The notes below the pieces were generated by a model. The model had not been told where the DNA came from and made no database searches. It saw only the letters and a program-made list of their open reading frames with translations. A program made the translations under genes and the position numbers. A DNA stretch of 64,000 nt from positions 26,046,001-26,110,000 of the forward strand of contig JAFFJZ010000006.1 in the NCBI GenBank assembly GCA_018340375.1, read 5' to 3'. The DNA comes from Gonatopus flavifemur. Lineage: Eukaryota; Arthropoda; Insecta; Hymenoptera; Dryinidae. Shown piece by piece: positions 26,033-39,068 of the stretch (positions within the stretch are counted from its first letter, which is position 1; each line of letters begins with the position of its first letter).

Positions 26033-29000
26033 ATGAAAAGCGTTTTTCCTTTGATTGTTTTTGTTAGCTTGGCTAATGCTTGGTCTGGTCGTAAAATCCC
26101 TCAATGGCGCATCGAGGATGTACAAAAGCAAGGGTGAGTCGGAAGATTGTATTTTATTTTTGTACTGAATGCTTAATTTGCTTGATTTCATTTGATACCG
26201 AGACAAAAGAGTTTCTGAGTCGAGTTACTTACTTTAATAAGAATGTTCGTGTTCGAAGTAATAATCCAAATTAATCTGATCTTAATGAGCATATTTTAAT
26301 GGCCATTTTTTTCATCATCTTTTATATACCGAATCACGAAGCTGAATTGAACTATTGATTGTTCAAGCCCAAATGTATGTGCCGTGGAAATGATTTTGAG
26401 GGATAATTATACGTATTACACGGATTGCAAGTATTGGAAACCTCGTCAAATTTGTGGAAAACAAGCGTACGTAATTTTGTGGATTTAATTGCTCTTGTAA
26501 ATTTGATTGAAATTTGATGTATTATTTTCCACAGTTTCGTAAAATATGATTGTTGTTCGGGATATCGAAGGGTTCCTGGACAAAGAGGATGTATCGGAGG
26601 TGATGAAAATATATCAATAATAGTTTTCTTGGAATCATTGCGATTTAGAAGTGAAAGATTAATGCAGATATTTTCACTTATTCCGGATATCATAGCAACA
26701 GTTTAAGTGGATTTATTTTTCAATTTCAGTTATGCCAGTAACCGATTTGATTAGTACCGCGCATAACGTTGGAGCGAGGAAATTCTCCAGATTAATAGAA
26801 TATTCTGGGTTCGCGCAAGAGTTATCTCAAGGTGCAGCTGTCACGCTATTTGCTCCCTCTGATGAATCTTTAGATGTAAGAAATTCATTATAAAGATGCA
26901 TTCTGTTAAATTCATTCTAAAACATGTTGAATTGTCTTGACTTTTTCGCTAATTTAATAAAGAGAATAAGCAAAGTGCTACAGTTACAGTATCTCTATCA
27001 TTTTCATGCTATTTTTATGAATTAATGTATTTTAGGAATATCTTCAGAGTCGTGGTATACAGTTTGAATGGTTGTTGGATAATATAGATAGATTCAGAAA
27101 TCTTATTTTGAGTCATATTGTTGATAAACGCCTCCATTCGAGTCATTGGATCCTAGATTCGTTAATCAATACAAAATTGCCGGAATATAAGTTGAGGATC
27201 AATAGATACTCCAATGGAGTAAGTATTATTCTAAGGCATAAAATTTGATAAATCTTGAATAATGAATTTGATATTTTAGGTAGAAACTGTGAATTGTAAA
27301 TTAATGATACGAAAAAATCAATTAGCTACCAATGGTATCGTACACGTGATAGAGGGTGTATTAGATCCAGGGAATTTTTATAACTCGAATATACTGGATA
27401 TGGTATTCAAAGATAAGAGATTCTCAACATTCTCACAACTTTTACAAAGGAGTAGTATAGCTGAAAAGTTGAGATTCAGCGACACGGTTTACACTATTTT
27501 TGTACCGACGGATCAGGCGTTCCACAAGATTGCTTCATCGGATTTAAATACGATCATAGGAGACAGTGAACTCTCGAATGGTAAGAACATATCTCATGGT
27601 TGCAATTTCATGTTATATTTCCTCGGTAGTATAATGGTCAGTCTCCACAAATGCCATCAAAATATGAGATCGTAGAAACCTTTTTGATCATACTTACCTT
27701 TTGTCGCAATGTGAAAAATTGATAAACAAAATCTCTTTTGCAGCGCTATTGGGACATCACATTATTCCTCATCCAGTATGTTTGCCCGCGATAATATCGG
27801 AATACAATACAAGAACTCTGCAAAGAGAAAAATTGAATTTCAATTGCGATTTTTATGGCCCGACAATTGGAAATTTTCGAATAATTGATAATTATGTTCA
27901 AGGAAGGAATGGATTATTGTATATTTTTGATGATGTATTATTTCCAAATCGTGGTGAGGAACAAATCTGTTTCATAATTATGGTATTTGAATCATCTACT
28001 ATCAAAAAACAAACAATTTTTAGCAAAAACTGTTTTGGATTTGGTGGAAGAGGAGAGTTTGAGTGCATTTTTGCAAATAATTCGTACAGCGGAATTAGAG
28101 GAAGCATTGAGGATTATGAAGCAATATACAATGTTTGCTCCAACGAATTCTGCTATATATTGTAGGTAGTGTTTAGAGGTATATTACGTATATTTACATA
28201 ACTTATTCATTATTTTTTTATAGCTTTATCAAACAGAGGATTGACGGAATTACAACGCAATTCTGACACGGCCAAAAAATTTGTACTAAATCATATCGTT
28301 ATGGGACAATATTCTACCGAAGAAATCAATGGGAATCAGGTAAAATATAAAAGGATTTATATACCGAAATATTCATATTCGAATAACATTTTCATGGTGA
28401 TTAAATTAACAGGTAGTCGTATCTCTTGAGCAAAGATATCCTTTGCGCTTTCAAGTTTACCGTGATGCTTTCGGAATAGAAAATGCTTTGATCGAAAAAC
28501 CGGACAGACAAGCGAGTAATGGTATCTTACACGTAATCAGCCACGTTTTACATCCCGCAACCATATCCTTGGATGAAATTTTGAGGACGGATGGAAATTT
28601 CAGGCAATCATATGATATATCAATAATCTATAATCTTAAGTAATGAACGTCACTTTTACAGAAGGATTCCAAATTTGAAACAAACGGACCAACTTTCAGG
28701 GGCTATAGAAAAAAACAGCACATTTATGAATAATTATTCATAACAGTTGAATAAATCAGGGCCATAGTTGAAATGTTACTATGTCTTTTCTCCGCTCTAC
28801 TAAACTGTGGATAATTTTTTATAAACACATTTTCTCCACGTGTAAATAAATTAACGTGCAGATGAATATTAGAATTTAAAAAATAAAAGAAAGAAACATT
28901 CAGATACATTTTTGAGAGAAAAAATTTGACGTATTTGGGATATAATCTGGAGAGGGAGAAGGTCAAAATGTGTATTATCGTCAACGAAACAAATGCCCGA

Positions 29001-30063
29001 GCTTATTGTTCACTTATTGATTTTTATTGTAGTATTTGGTTGCAAGCGATGGATAGAATAAAACAGTATCAACCTCACACGTATCAAGAACTGAACCGTC
29101 CTAATTCAGCATGTACGTACTTTGTGCCGTCCGATGACGCATTCCGAAGATTAGGGAGTAACGAGCTTGATAGGCTCTTGAAGGATGATGATTACTTAAC
29201 AAAGGTGATTGGATAAATTACAAGAAATATGAGAAAAATAGAATTCTGACGTTTCCTTATCACAGTATTTTCCATATTAATTCCACTGTAAAAAAAAAAT
29301 TTCGCTAAATTTATCTAAAAATTCTCAAATATTTGACATTTTTCTTGGTAAATTTACACATTTTTTGTTACAGTGAATATAGGATCAAAAAAATGAATAT
29401 TGTATTTTAATTGAATGGATGGATATTTTAGATTTTGAAGAATCATGTGGCTGAGAATATGCTGCTTTCCGAAAGCTTCAAAAACAATCTTCAATATGAC
29501 GTGGCCACGATGGAAGATACATTAAACATTATAAGACAACATGATCAAATATTGGTGGGTGTCAACGATTATTGACATAAAGCTGAAGCTAGCAGACGTA
29601 AACTAGCAGACCGCGTTTATAAACTGAGCCAATGTGAATTTGAATTTGATTTTCAAGATACATATTTTCAAAGATTACGATTCACAAATCTCATGAGTGT
29701 TGGTTTCATCATTCTATGACAATTCTACGGAGAACTATAGTGCGAGTCTGCTAGTTTCAGCTTATTTACAGTGCATATAATCAATATTGCATTATTCAAG
29801 GTTTTCTAATTTCATCGATTCAGCAAACTGTTGAGAAAATGTGTGAATTTACATCTCTGATATAATTGATCAAATTTTAAGAAAAATGAACATCAAATAA
29901 TAGCATTTTATTTCAGGTGAATGATGCGGTTTTAGAAAAATATGATTTGTTCAATGAAAATGGAGTAGCTCATTCGGTGGATGCTGTGCTAATACCTGGA
30001 GAATGTTCTTACAAGTCTAGCGAACAAGCTTGCAACCATAGATTCGCCAAGAGAAAAATTTGA
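26033..30063 (+). CDS. mfas: Midline fasciclin / TGFBI-like secreted FAS1 protein
   Basis: Secreted cell-adhesion protein of the TGFBI/periostin family. Exons: 26033..26133, 26368..26466, 26535..26599, 26730..26875, 27036..27218, 27280..27580, 27744..27953, 28024..28161, 28224..28339, 28413..28603, 29033..29204, 29432..29554, 29917..30063, giving 663 aa, all in phase. A signal peptide (1 to about 17, VFPLIVFVSLANAWS) precedes an EMI domain (about 34-89: GPNVCAVE, CGKQ, YDCCSGYRRVPGQRGCIG). Four FAS1 domains follow, each with a TLFAPSDE- or TYFVPSDDAF-type start and a GIVHVIEGVL / GILHVISHVL / HSVDAVLIP end. No RGD or membrane anchor is seen. The intron after 28603 uses a GC donor (TTCAG|GCAATC). 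A GT donor at 28640 is also in phase but spoils the FAS1 pattern. Poly(A) signal AATAAA at 30154. Confidence 0.93.
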
Positions 30064-30686
30064 ATAAGTAATATCGGTCAAATATTGTTGCAAATTCAAG
30101 ATTTATATATTCTTGAACATATTGAGTTCGTCATTGGATTATTAATTCGTTTCAATAAACAATTCAAACTTCAGAAACATAAATTCGAATGTGATTATAA
30201 TAAGAATACTGTATAATAAATTAATCGATTACGAATAATTATTCAAATCATGACAATTATTTGTACTTTTATTTCTTCAATATACAAATCAAAATTTATA
30301 TTTAAACTATGATCATTTTTACCTGCAGATAAGTAACGGCGAATGATGTGTACATTGTATTCCTTTGCCGGCTCCTCGTATTGATACAAAAAACAAATCA
30401 ACTCTTTTCACAATCATAGTCACGTTTATGATTTCATAATATTCAAAAACTTGCATCATTTGTTTATAGTTGATTGTTCGAATATCATCATAAATAAATA
30501 AATACGAACTGAATCAACAATGCACACAGCATAAAACTTGAACGACGCCATATTGGATATTCTCTTCAAACGTAAACAAACACACAACACGTGCTGTCGG
30601 TTGTCAGTGCTGCAGTACCGAATACCAAGGTCAAATCAATAACCTTACATTATCGGAAGACAATTATTTGATATAAAATAAATATA
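30064..30686. other. mfas 3' UTR and LSM10 promoter region
   Basis: Contains the mfas poly(A) signal (30154) and, just before LSM10, a GC-richer patch with GCCATATTGG (about 30548-30557) and CACGTG-like words (about 30589), plausible promoter elements for LSM10. No ORF of note. Confidence 0.5.
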
Positions 30687-33054
30687 ATGCAACGTGATTC
30701 GGCCCAAGAAAAATATTATTTATATAATACTTTAGCGATTTTATTAAAAGCCGTAGAGAATGAACGTACGACAATTGATTTACGAAATGAAGCAGTAGTG
30801 ACTGGAACAGTAGAATACACCGACGCGTATGTATTCTTGAATTAAAAACAAAAAACATATGCTTCTTATTAGTTCTCTATTGTTCATTTATCAGTATCAT
30901 TATAAATTTACAGATACATGAATGTGGTAATGAAAGATTGCATTTTTACCGATCCCAGAGGAGATTCCTACAATTATGACTCATTTTTTGTTCAAGCGCG
31001 AAACATTCGTTATGTGCATATCCCTCCAAAAGTAAGTTTAATAAAATTCATACGATTCAAAACAATTTTCCAATGCCATCGAGAAAACGAGAGAATATGA
31101 ATATTTCTAAAATGTGGGGATGAATAAGCAACGTTACTTGTAAGATAAGAAATTTGAATATTTTTCTAGGAACTTTTGGTGTTATATTTGTCTGATTTGA
31201 TCACCTGATAATAATATATAAATACACTTAGAAGTGAGCAAGAGAAGAAATACAGAATTTATCTCTCTTCGATATTAGAATGTAGTAACGTTCGTTTCAA
31301 TGTGTTTAATGTTATCTTTGTAACAATTACCACTTGTGCGGATGATAGTTATTGTTACTTTCTTTGAAATGATTAATCTCGTCCTCTTGTGATTGTTTTG
31401 GTGATGTTTAGAAATGTTTATAAACTGATTAATTCAACTCTCAAATTTAAAAACTATAATTTCAAATTTCCTCATCCAAGAAACATGCATGAATTCAAAT
31501 TAAAAGATTACGATTGCGTGGGGTTTGATTTGGATCACACGCTTTTGCATTACAATGTTCCAAATTTGGTGCGTATGGAGTATGAAATATTATCCAAATT
31601 CCTAGTCGAACAAAGCGGATATAGTTCAAAGTATTTATTCATGCCTCTAGAAGACAAAGCTTTGGATTTTATGCAGAAGGGTTTATTTTTGGATTTCGAC
31701 AGAGGAAATCTGTTGAAGATAAGTTGGGATGGAAAAATCCTCAAAGCTTGTCACGGTACAAGACCCTTGGACATCACAGAAATTATTGAAATTTATCCTA
31801 ATCAAAGTTGGGAGGTGACGAATACTTTCAGTAAAGATCCACTCTCTACTTGGAACGGACCTTTATCCATGAAAATGAGAAGCATGTTGGATTACTTTGA
31901 TATATTGGTACCTTTGATTTTTGCAAGGATAGTGGATACTCTTGACGAAGAAAATAATGCTCCTCTTTCGAAGTACGATATATGGCCTGATATTTTAAAA
32001 GGATTAATCGATATGTACTCTAGAGAACAATTTACCTTAGAAGAAGGAGGATTTTTTCCTAGCATTATAAAAAAACCTGAGAAATATCTCCTTAAATGCA
32101 GTTCTCGCACCATAAATTGGCTCAAGGAGATTCATAAAAATAGCCTGACGTTCCTCATCACCGGCTCTGATGCAACTTTTGCAGATTTTATAGCAACTTA
32201 CGCGTTGGGTGCAGAATGGAAATCCCTTTTCGATATAATTATTTGTTACGCGAGAAAACCAGGATTCTTTATTTCCGACAATCGTTTTATGGTTATACAA
32301 GATCATAAAGAATGTGAATCGGTGTCTGGAATAGATCTCAAACGAGGTGGGATTTATAGCCAAGGGAATTGGAAAGAACTTAAGAAGTTTTTCAGTTCCA
32401 CATTGAATAAAAGTGATCCAAAATGTTTGTACATAGGAGACAATCTGGTACAAGATATTTATGTACCTAATTTTTATGGCAAATGTGATACCGTTGCCGT
32501 GATCGAGGAAGAATCGTTAGAAACAATCACCGAAGAGGATAGAAAAATATTAAACTCTGAATTGTGGGGTTCTTATTTCTGTCTCAAAGATTCCAAGGAT
32601 TTTGTGGATACCTATTGGGGTCATATCATTAAGAATTATTCAAAACTTTGCGTATCGAAAGTAGATTCGTTGACTCAACTTTCCATTGAAGATTCCGTGC
32701 CTAGTTTTTATCAAAATTATCATGGATATTATCCTCGAAAACCCATCAGTTTATCTAACAACATTTAAACAATGTCCTATTTTTTCAAAAGTGAAAAACA
32801 GACTGCACAATCTTGTTTGAATATTTTTTTAATGCTAGTATTATTTTTATGTATTCAAGATACGAATCGTACCAGCTATAAAAGAACAACTCAATGCTTT
32901 GCACGGACTGCCTATGAGATTTATGAAACAGAGAACTTTGAAAATGAAACGAAGTCAATTGAAACATCAAGAAGATAGCGCTGCCGCAAAAGAAATTATA
33001 GACAGTAAAACTAAAATCAAAACCGAGGATCAAGAGGATGATAAAAATGATTGA
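30687..33054 (+). CDS. LSM10: U7 snRNA-associated Sm-like protein LSM10
   Basis: LSM10 replaces SmD1 in the U7 snRNP heptamer that cleaves histone pre-mRNA 3' ends in the nucleus. Exons: 30687..30826, 30914..31031, 32860..33054, giving 150 aa. The Sm1 region includes ILLKAVENERTTIDLRNEAV...YTDAYMNVVMKD. The Sm2 motif is FFVQARNIRYVHIP (about 71-84). Exon 3 supplies KIRIVPAIKEQLNALHG and a basic/acidic tail, paralleling the known LSM10 C-terminus. Exon 2 ends AAA|GTAAGT and exon 3 begins after TTCAAG, both phase 0. The 1,828-bp second intron contains a complete intronless NT5DC1-like gene on the same strand; exon 3 starts only 91 bp after that gene's stop. Retention of intron 2 would stop translation after 22 codons. 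Poly(A) signal near 33240. Confidence 0.92.
31404..32768 (+). CDS. NT5DC1: NT5DC1-like 5'-nucleotidase domain protein (HAD family)
   Basis: Haloacid-dehalogenase protein of the cN-II/NT5DC1 group; enzymatic substrate unproven for this family. It is a single uninterrupted frame of 454 codons. HAD motif I is DLDHTL (Asp42 nucleophile, Asp44). Motif II is LITGSD, motif III the lysine in ARKPGFF, and motif IV YIGDNLVQDI. Other NT5DC1 marks: LDFDRGNLLKI, HGTRPL, GGIYSQGNW, WGSYF and the end NYHGYYPRKPISL. Length fits the family (about 455 aa). Start taken at ATG 31404. An internal ATG at 31485, just before the conserved core, would remove 27 residues, so the N-terminus is uncertain. The gene lies wholly within LSM10 intron 2, same strand. 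Lack of introns among intron-rich neighbours suggests, but does not prove, a retrocopy origin. Confidence 0.93.
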   Translation: MFRNVYKLINSTLKFKNYNFKFPHPRNMHEFKLKDYDCVGFDLDHTLLHYNVPNLVRMEYEILSKFLVEQSGYSSKYLFMPLEDKALDFMQKGLFLDFDRGNLLKISWDGKILKACHGTRPLDITEIIEIYPNQSWEVTNTFSKDPLSTWNGPLSMKMRSMLDYFDILVPLIFARIVDTLDEENNAPLSKYDIWPDILKGLIDMYSREQFTLEEGGFFPSIIKKPEKYLLKCSSRTINWLKEIHKNSLTFLITGSDATFADFIATYALGAEWKSLFDIIICYARKPGFFISDNRFMVIQDHKECESVSGIDLKRGGIYSQGNWKELKKFFSSTLNKSDPKCLYIGDNLVQDIYVPNFYGKCDTVAVIEEESLETITEEDRKILNSELWGSYFCLKDSKDFVDTYWGHIIKNYSKLCVSKVDSLTQLSIEDSVPSFYQNYHGYYPRKPISLSNNI

Positions 33055-33810
33055 TTTTGACAATTTTTAGTGATCGGTTATTCCTTTTTCATCTGTATAA
33101 AAGAACAAAAAATAGAGAGTAATGCAGATATCAATATCTTTATGTTTATAAGAAAATATGTATTACAAAAATATTTTTACATAAATTCTGTAAAAAATGA
33201 ATAACAAACTCAATTTAAGAACATTCAAAATTGTTATATAATAAATTTTTTTATAAGCATTGATTCATTATTTTCGATGATTCTTTCCTTTTATGGGGGT
33301 TAATAATATAAATTGATGGAATTTAAATGGGAGATAATAAATAATTAGTTTTTGAAGAAATTCTTCTGAAATATTCGATTCTGATTCATAACGTATATAT
33401 ATATATATATAATAAATACATATTATTATTAATGATCAAACATGATTTTATCGTTACGAAATATAAAATTTTTATATAAAATTGTAAATATATTCTAATA
33501 GACCTCTTCGAAAATGTAAGTACAAGTAACGATAAAGCAATTAATACATTCCATTGGTTAACAAAAGACATTATAATTTTTCAAACATTATCTATTCGAT
33601 AGATAATGAGACCTTTTAATACTATGATAGTTTAAATCGTGAAAATTCATATCACATGGTACGTAAGTTCATTATTGTTCTTTTGTGTCGTTTCCTTTTA
33701 CGTTACTACTTTTTTTTAGTATAATAGAGGTGTAAAGTCTCATCTCAAGTTCAAGATACTGATATTTTAATACAAGCATGGAAATTTGTTTCAATCTATT
33801 TCAACCTTTG
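33055..33810. other. Convergent 3' UTRs of LSM10 and ACAT2
   Basis: AT-rich 750 bp between genes ending toward each other. AATAAA at 33240 could serve both LSM10 and the nested NT5DC1 transcript. A TA microsatellite lies at 33394-33410. Nothing else seen. Confidence 0.6.
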
Positions 33811-36134
<2,324 letters not shown>

Positions 36135-37298
36135 ATTGAAAAAAATGGGTAAAATTGAAATTGAAGAAAATGAAAAATGAGAACAAATTCGTGTTCAACT
36201 CTCTACCGCCACAACCTGAGTGTGCACGATGTCCAATGAAGTCCGGGTTGGGTATAGAATCATGATGTAACTGTAAAAGAAGGTTATACCAGAGTTTCGA
36301 ACAGCTGTTTTGAGTCGGTCTGCGCAGGCACTGTATCACGTCATTGTTGAGTGAAAATGAAGAAGACTGAGGTGGAAGCCGGCGACGTGGTTCTTCGTTC
36401 TCTCTTGGATTGTGACGCGATGAAAGAACGCTCGAAAAAGTATGCGGCTCGATGGTCTGCGTCCACGAATAACCTTGATTTCTTTGGTTTTATAGAGACA
36501 TTGGAAATATAAGATGATAACGCTATGAAATTTCACTTTCATAACCACGTGCGTGAACTGTCCGTAGCACTGGTTATGGTTCAGGAAAAAGTATGTCATT
36601 AGAATGTTGTGTTTCCGGGATAAATGTTTTCGGAGAAATTTTTCCCTTTTTCATAACACTCGATCGATTCGAGGAACTGTATTTTTTCATTCAAGTATTG
36701 ATTTGTGAATATTCGTTTAGTGAATCTTGATATATTTTTACAGGGTTTAATTATTTTTTCAGCACAAAAATGAAATACTGGATAAAATTCGTTGGAATTT
36801 TCATCGCTGTACAACCAACGGAAGGGAATTATCTTTGCTTTCTTGTTCGAAATTTATTTAAATCCGTATAAAACTTCATTTTTTCTATCATATGACGACG
36901 GAGCAGGAAGAACCTTATTAACATATCTTTGAAAAGATTTGAATTTGACTTATGTAAAACGCGGTTACAGGACAGAATATATTGAATCTACAAAAGTAGG
37001 TGTCAAATATTTTTCCTGCATTAAATCAAATACTATCCATCATTTCTGGTAACAGATTCTGTTTCAAAGAGTGATGTAGCTAATATCTGACTTTAATGAT
37101 GTTTTTTTATAAAATCTCAGTTGAATTCTCATACAAATTTTATAAAACATCACCTTTTACATATTTAATATGTTTCTTTTTGTGAAGTCCTACAAAAAAT
37201 TCGATACAATTTATATAAAAATTGTATATAAATTGTATATAGTTCTGTATATGATTTTATATAATATTCATATAATCATGACGTGGGAGAAGTATATA
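36135..37298. other. ACAT2 upstream region with a possible divergent short ORF
   Basis: GC-richer for about 300 bp next to the ACAT2 start (CpG and E-box-like words), then AT-rich. On the plus strand an ATG at 36357 opens a charged 51-codon frame (start MKKTEVEAGDVVLRSLLDCD) with a plausible donor AAAAA|GTATGC at 36440. One possible continuation begins after a TTTTTTCAG at 36763. I do not recognise the product and cannot say whether it is real. Confidence 0.35.
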
Positions 37299-37779
37299 CC
37301 GGGTGTGTCATGATTCACTGAAAACACTTCGGAAACGTTATTCACTGTTTGGAAAAAATTTTTTGAAGCCTTAGTTTTTGAGCTATGACCATTTTTAGAT
37401 TTTTTTTCAAATTCAGATAACTCAAAAGCATTATATTCTACATTCTTGAGCTCAAAACTATTCTCTACGTTGAAAAACGCCGGTTCTGTGAGGAAAAAAT
37501 TCAACTATCCTATCATTCCTTGTTTCAGAGCTTTGAAATTTTCTGGCTTCTAGCCAATCAGAATTCAGCAACTTTAAATTATTATAGCTCCGAAACAAGG
37601 AATGATAAGATAGTTGAATTTTTTTCCCCAGACATCCAGCGTTTTCCAACTTAGAGAATGGTGTTGAGTTCAAGAATGCAGAACACAGCTCGAAAACTAA
37701 GCCTCGAAAAAATTTTTTCTGCATCTTGGCTGCAGAATAACGTCTCTGAAAGACTCTCAGTGAATTATGAAACACCTTG
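37299..37779. mobile_element. 481-bp foldback MITE flanked by TATA
   Basis: Long imperfect inverted repeat with ends CCGGGTGTGTCATGATTCAC and, reverse complemented, CAAGGTGTTTCATAATTCAC. The arms run about 220 bp each. Inner matches include CCTTAGTTTTTGAGCT / AGCTCGAAAACTAAGCCT and AACTATCCTATCATTCCTTG / CAAGGAATGATAAGATAGTT. TATA lies directly outside both ends (37295-37298 and 37780-37783), as expected for a Tc1/mariner-type TA duplication. No transposase. Confidence 0.75.
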
Positions 37780-38231
37780 TATACTGTAGGAAAAAATTAC
37801 AATCATTTACAGAAATTCAGAATATTGATTTGATGAAATTGGGAGAAATTCTACTCTATTTTCGATATGGTAGAGATAAAACAAGAGGTAGTTCTTTTAA
37901 GTCCATGATTACATCAATTATATTTTTCAGGATGATTTGGGGATTGATTTGTTCATACGAGCAGTTAAAGTTCTACTGTATCCTCCGAGACCCATTTGTT
38001 CAGCGGCTTTTCATCGCCTGATACTAAAAGAGATACTTCGACAAAATTCCAACGTTCAAGTTCTCGCCATCGTTGATAGATGGCTGATACTGGTTGAGTT
38101 CGATAATTTTAAATAAATGATCTGCAGTGCCGTATTATATTGGTCATGAAACGATGTAAATCATGAAAAATAGAAACACCACAAAAAATAGTCTGGAATT
38201 CGCAATCTCAGATGAATCTACAAATTCTTAA

Positions 38232-38540
38232 CCCAGACAGCACGCAGAAAATTCACAGTAAAGAACACCTATGGAATTCATTTTTATGAATTCATGTGGT
38301 ATTCTTAAGGAGCCCATGAAGCATCCAAAGAATTCTCGAAGAGTTTTTGATGAATACATGTTTGGAGAGTTTTTTACCAAACATTTTTTAGTAAATTTAC
38401 AAGAAATTTTGATAAAATCTGAAACAGCGTTGAGATCAGTTGCTAAACATTTTTGAGAAAGTCACAAAAAATTGGTAGATTTCTAAATAATTTGGAAATT
38501 TAAAAATCCATAAGTTTTCCACCATATTTTTCTCCTTGGG
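38232..38540. mobile_element. Possible CCC...GGG element (weak right end)
   Basis: Begins CCCAGACAGCACGC and may end TCTCCTTGGG, with AA directly outside both sides. The internal hairpin near 38262-38300 (GAATTCATTTTTATGAATTC core) is rich in AATTC. The right end matches the left poorly, so the boundary is uncertain. It resembles the better-defined CCC...GGG elements at 38672 and 45659. Confidence 0.4.
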
Positions 38541-38671
38541 AATTCATAAATTTTTTCTACAGTGTAAAAGAAAGAATGCTCAAAGTATTCGCAAAGAGGA
38601 TCCATTATGACAGTAAACTTGGTAAAATAGTTGATCACGAGTTTCGGCAGGTTTTGTGCCAGATTTGGTCA

Positions 38672-38923
38672 CCCTATTGAAAATGCCAGGCAGATCCGGA
38701 CACAAAATAGTTGTCAGGCTTTGAACGGTCTTTGTCCCAGGAAATCTGGTCAAAAACTGACAAAATTTCTACCTGATTTTGTCTGGAATCACCAAATTGG
38801 AATATCTTATCGAAACCTAATAAAATTTTTTCTGTCAGTTTTTGACTGGATTTTCTGGGACAAGAACTTTTCAAAGCCTGACAACTATTCTTTGTCCGGA
38901 TCTGGCTGGCATTTTCAGCAGGG
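38672..38923. mobile_element. 252-bp foldback element, CCC...GGG ends, CA duplication
   Basis: Two arms of about 100 bp. The left arm starts CCCTATTGAAAATGCCAGGC and the right arm, reverse complemented, starts CCCTGCTGAAAATGCCAGCC. The match continues through GATCCGGACA, TTGTCAGGCTTTGAA and GTCAAAAACTGACA, with a spacer of about 50 bp. CA is present on both sides (38670-38671 and 38924-38925), a 2-bp target duplication. Both strands translate to the same short nonsense peptide because of the symmetry; there is no gene. Confidence 0.8.
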
Positions 38924-39068
38924 CATTGGTTCATACACACATGGGCTCCTAGGAAAATGGTGTGCCACTGTAAGAATGATATCCTGTAGAAGATTGAGTG
39001 ACCTAATCAAGCACCTGAATGTTAATTTTTGATTTAATAAACAGTGTTTCATATATATTAATTGTACG

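Noticed and set aside
28926..29032. Upstream extension of the fasciclin exon at 29033
   Set aside because: The open frame runs upstream through the intron, but the FAS1 homology begins exactly after the TTGTAG acceptor at 29032.
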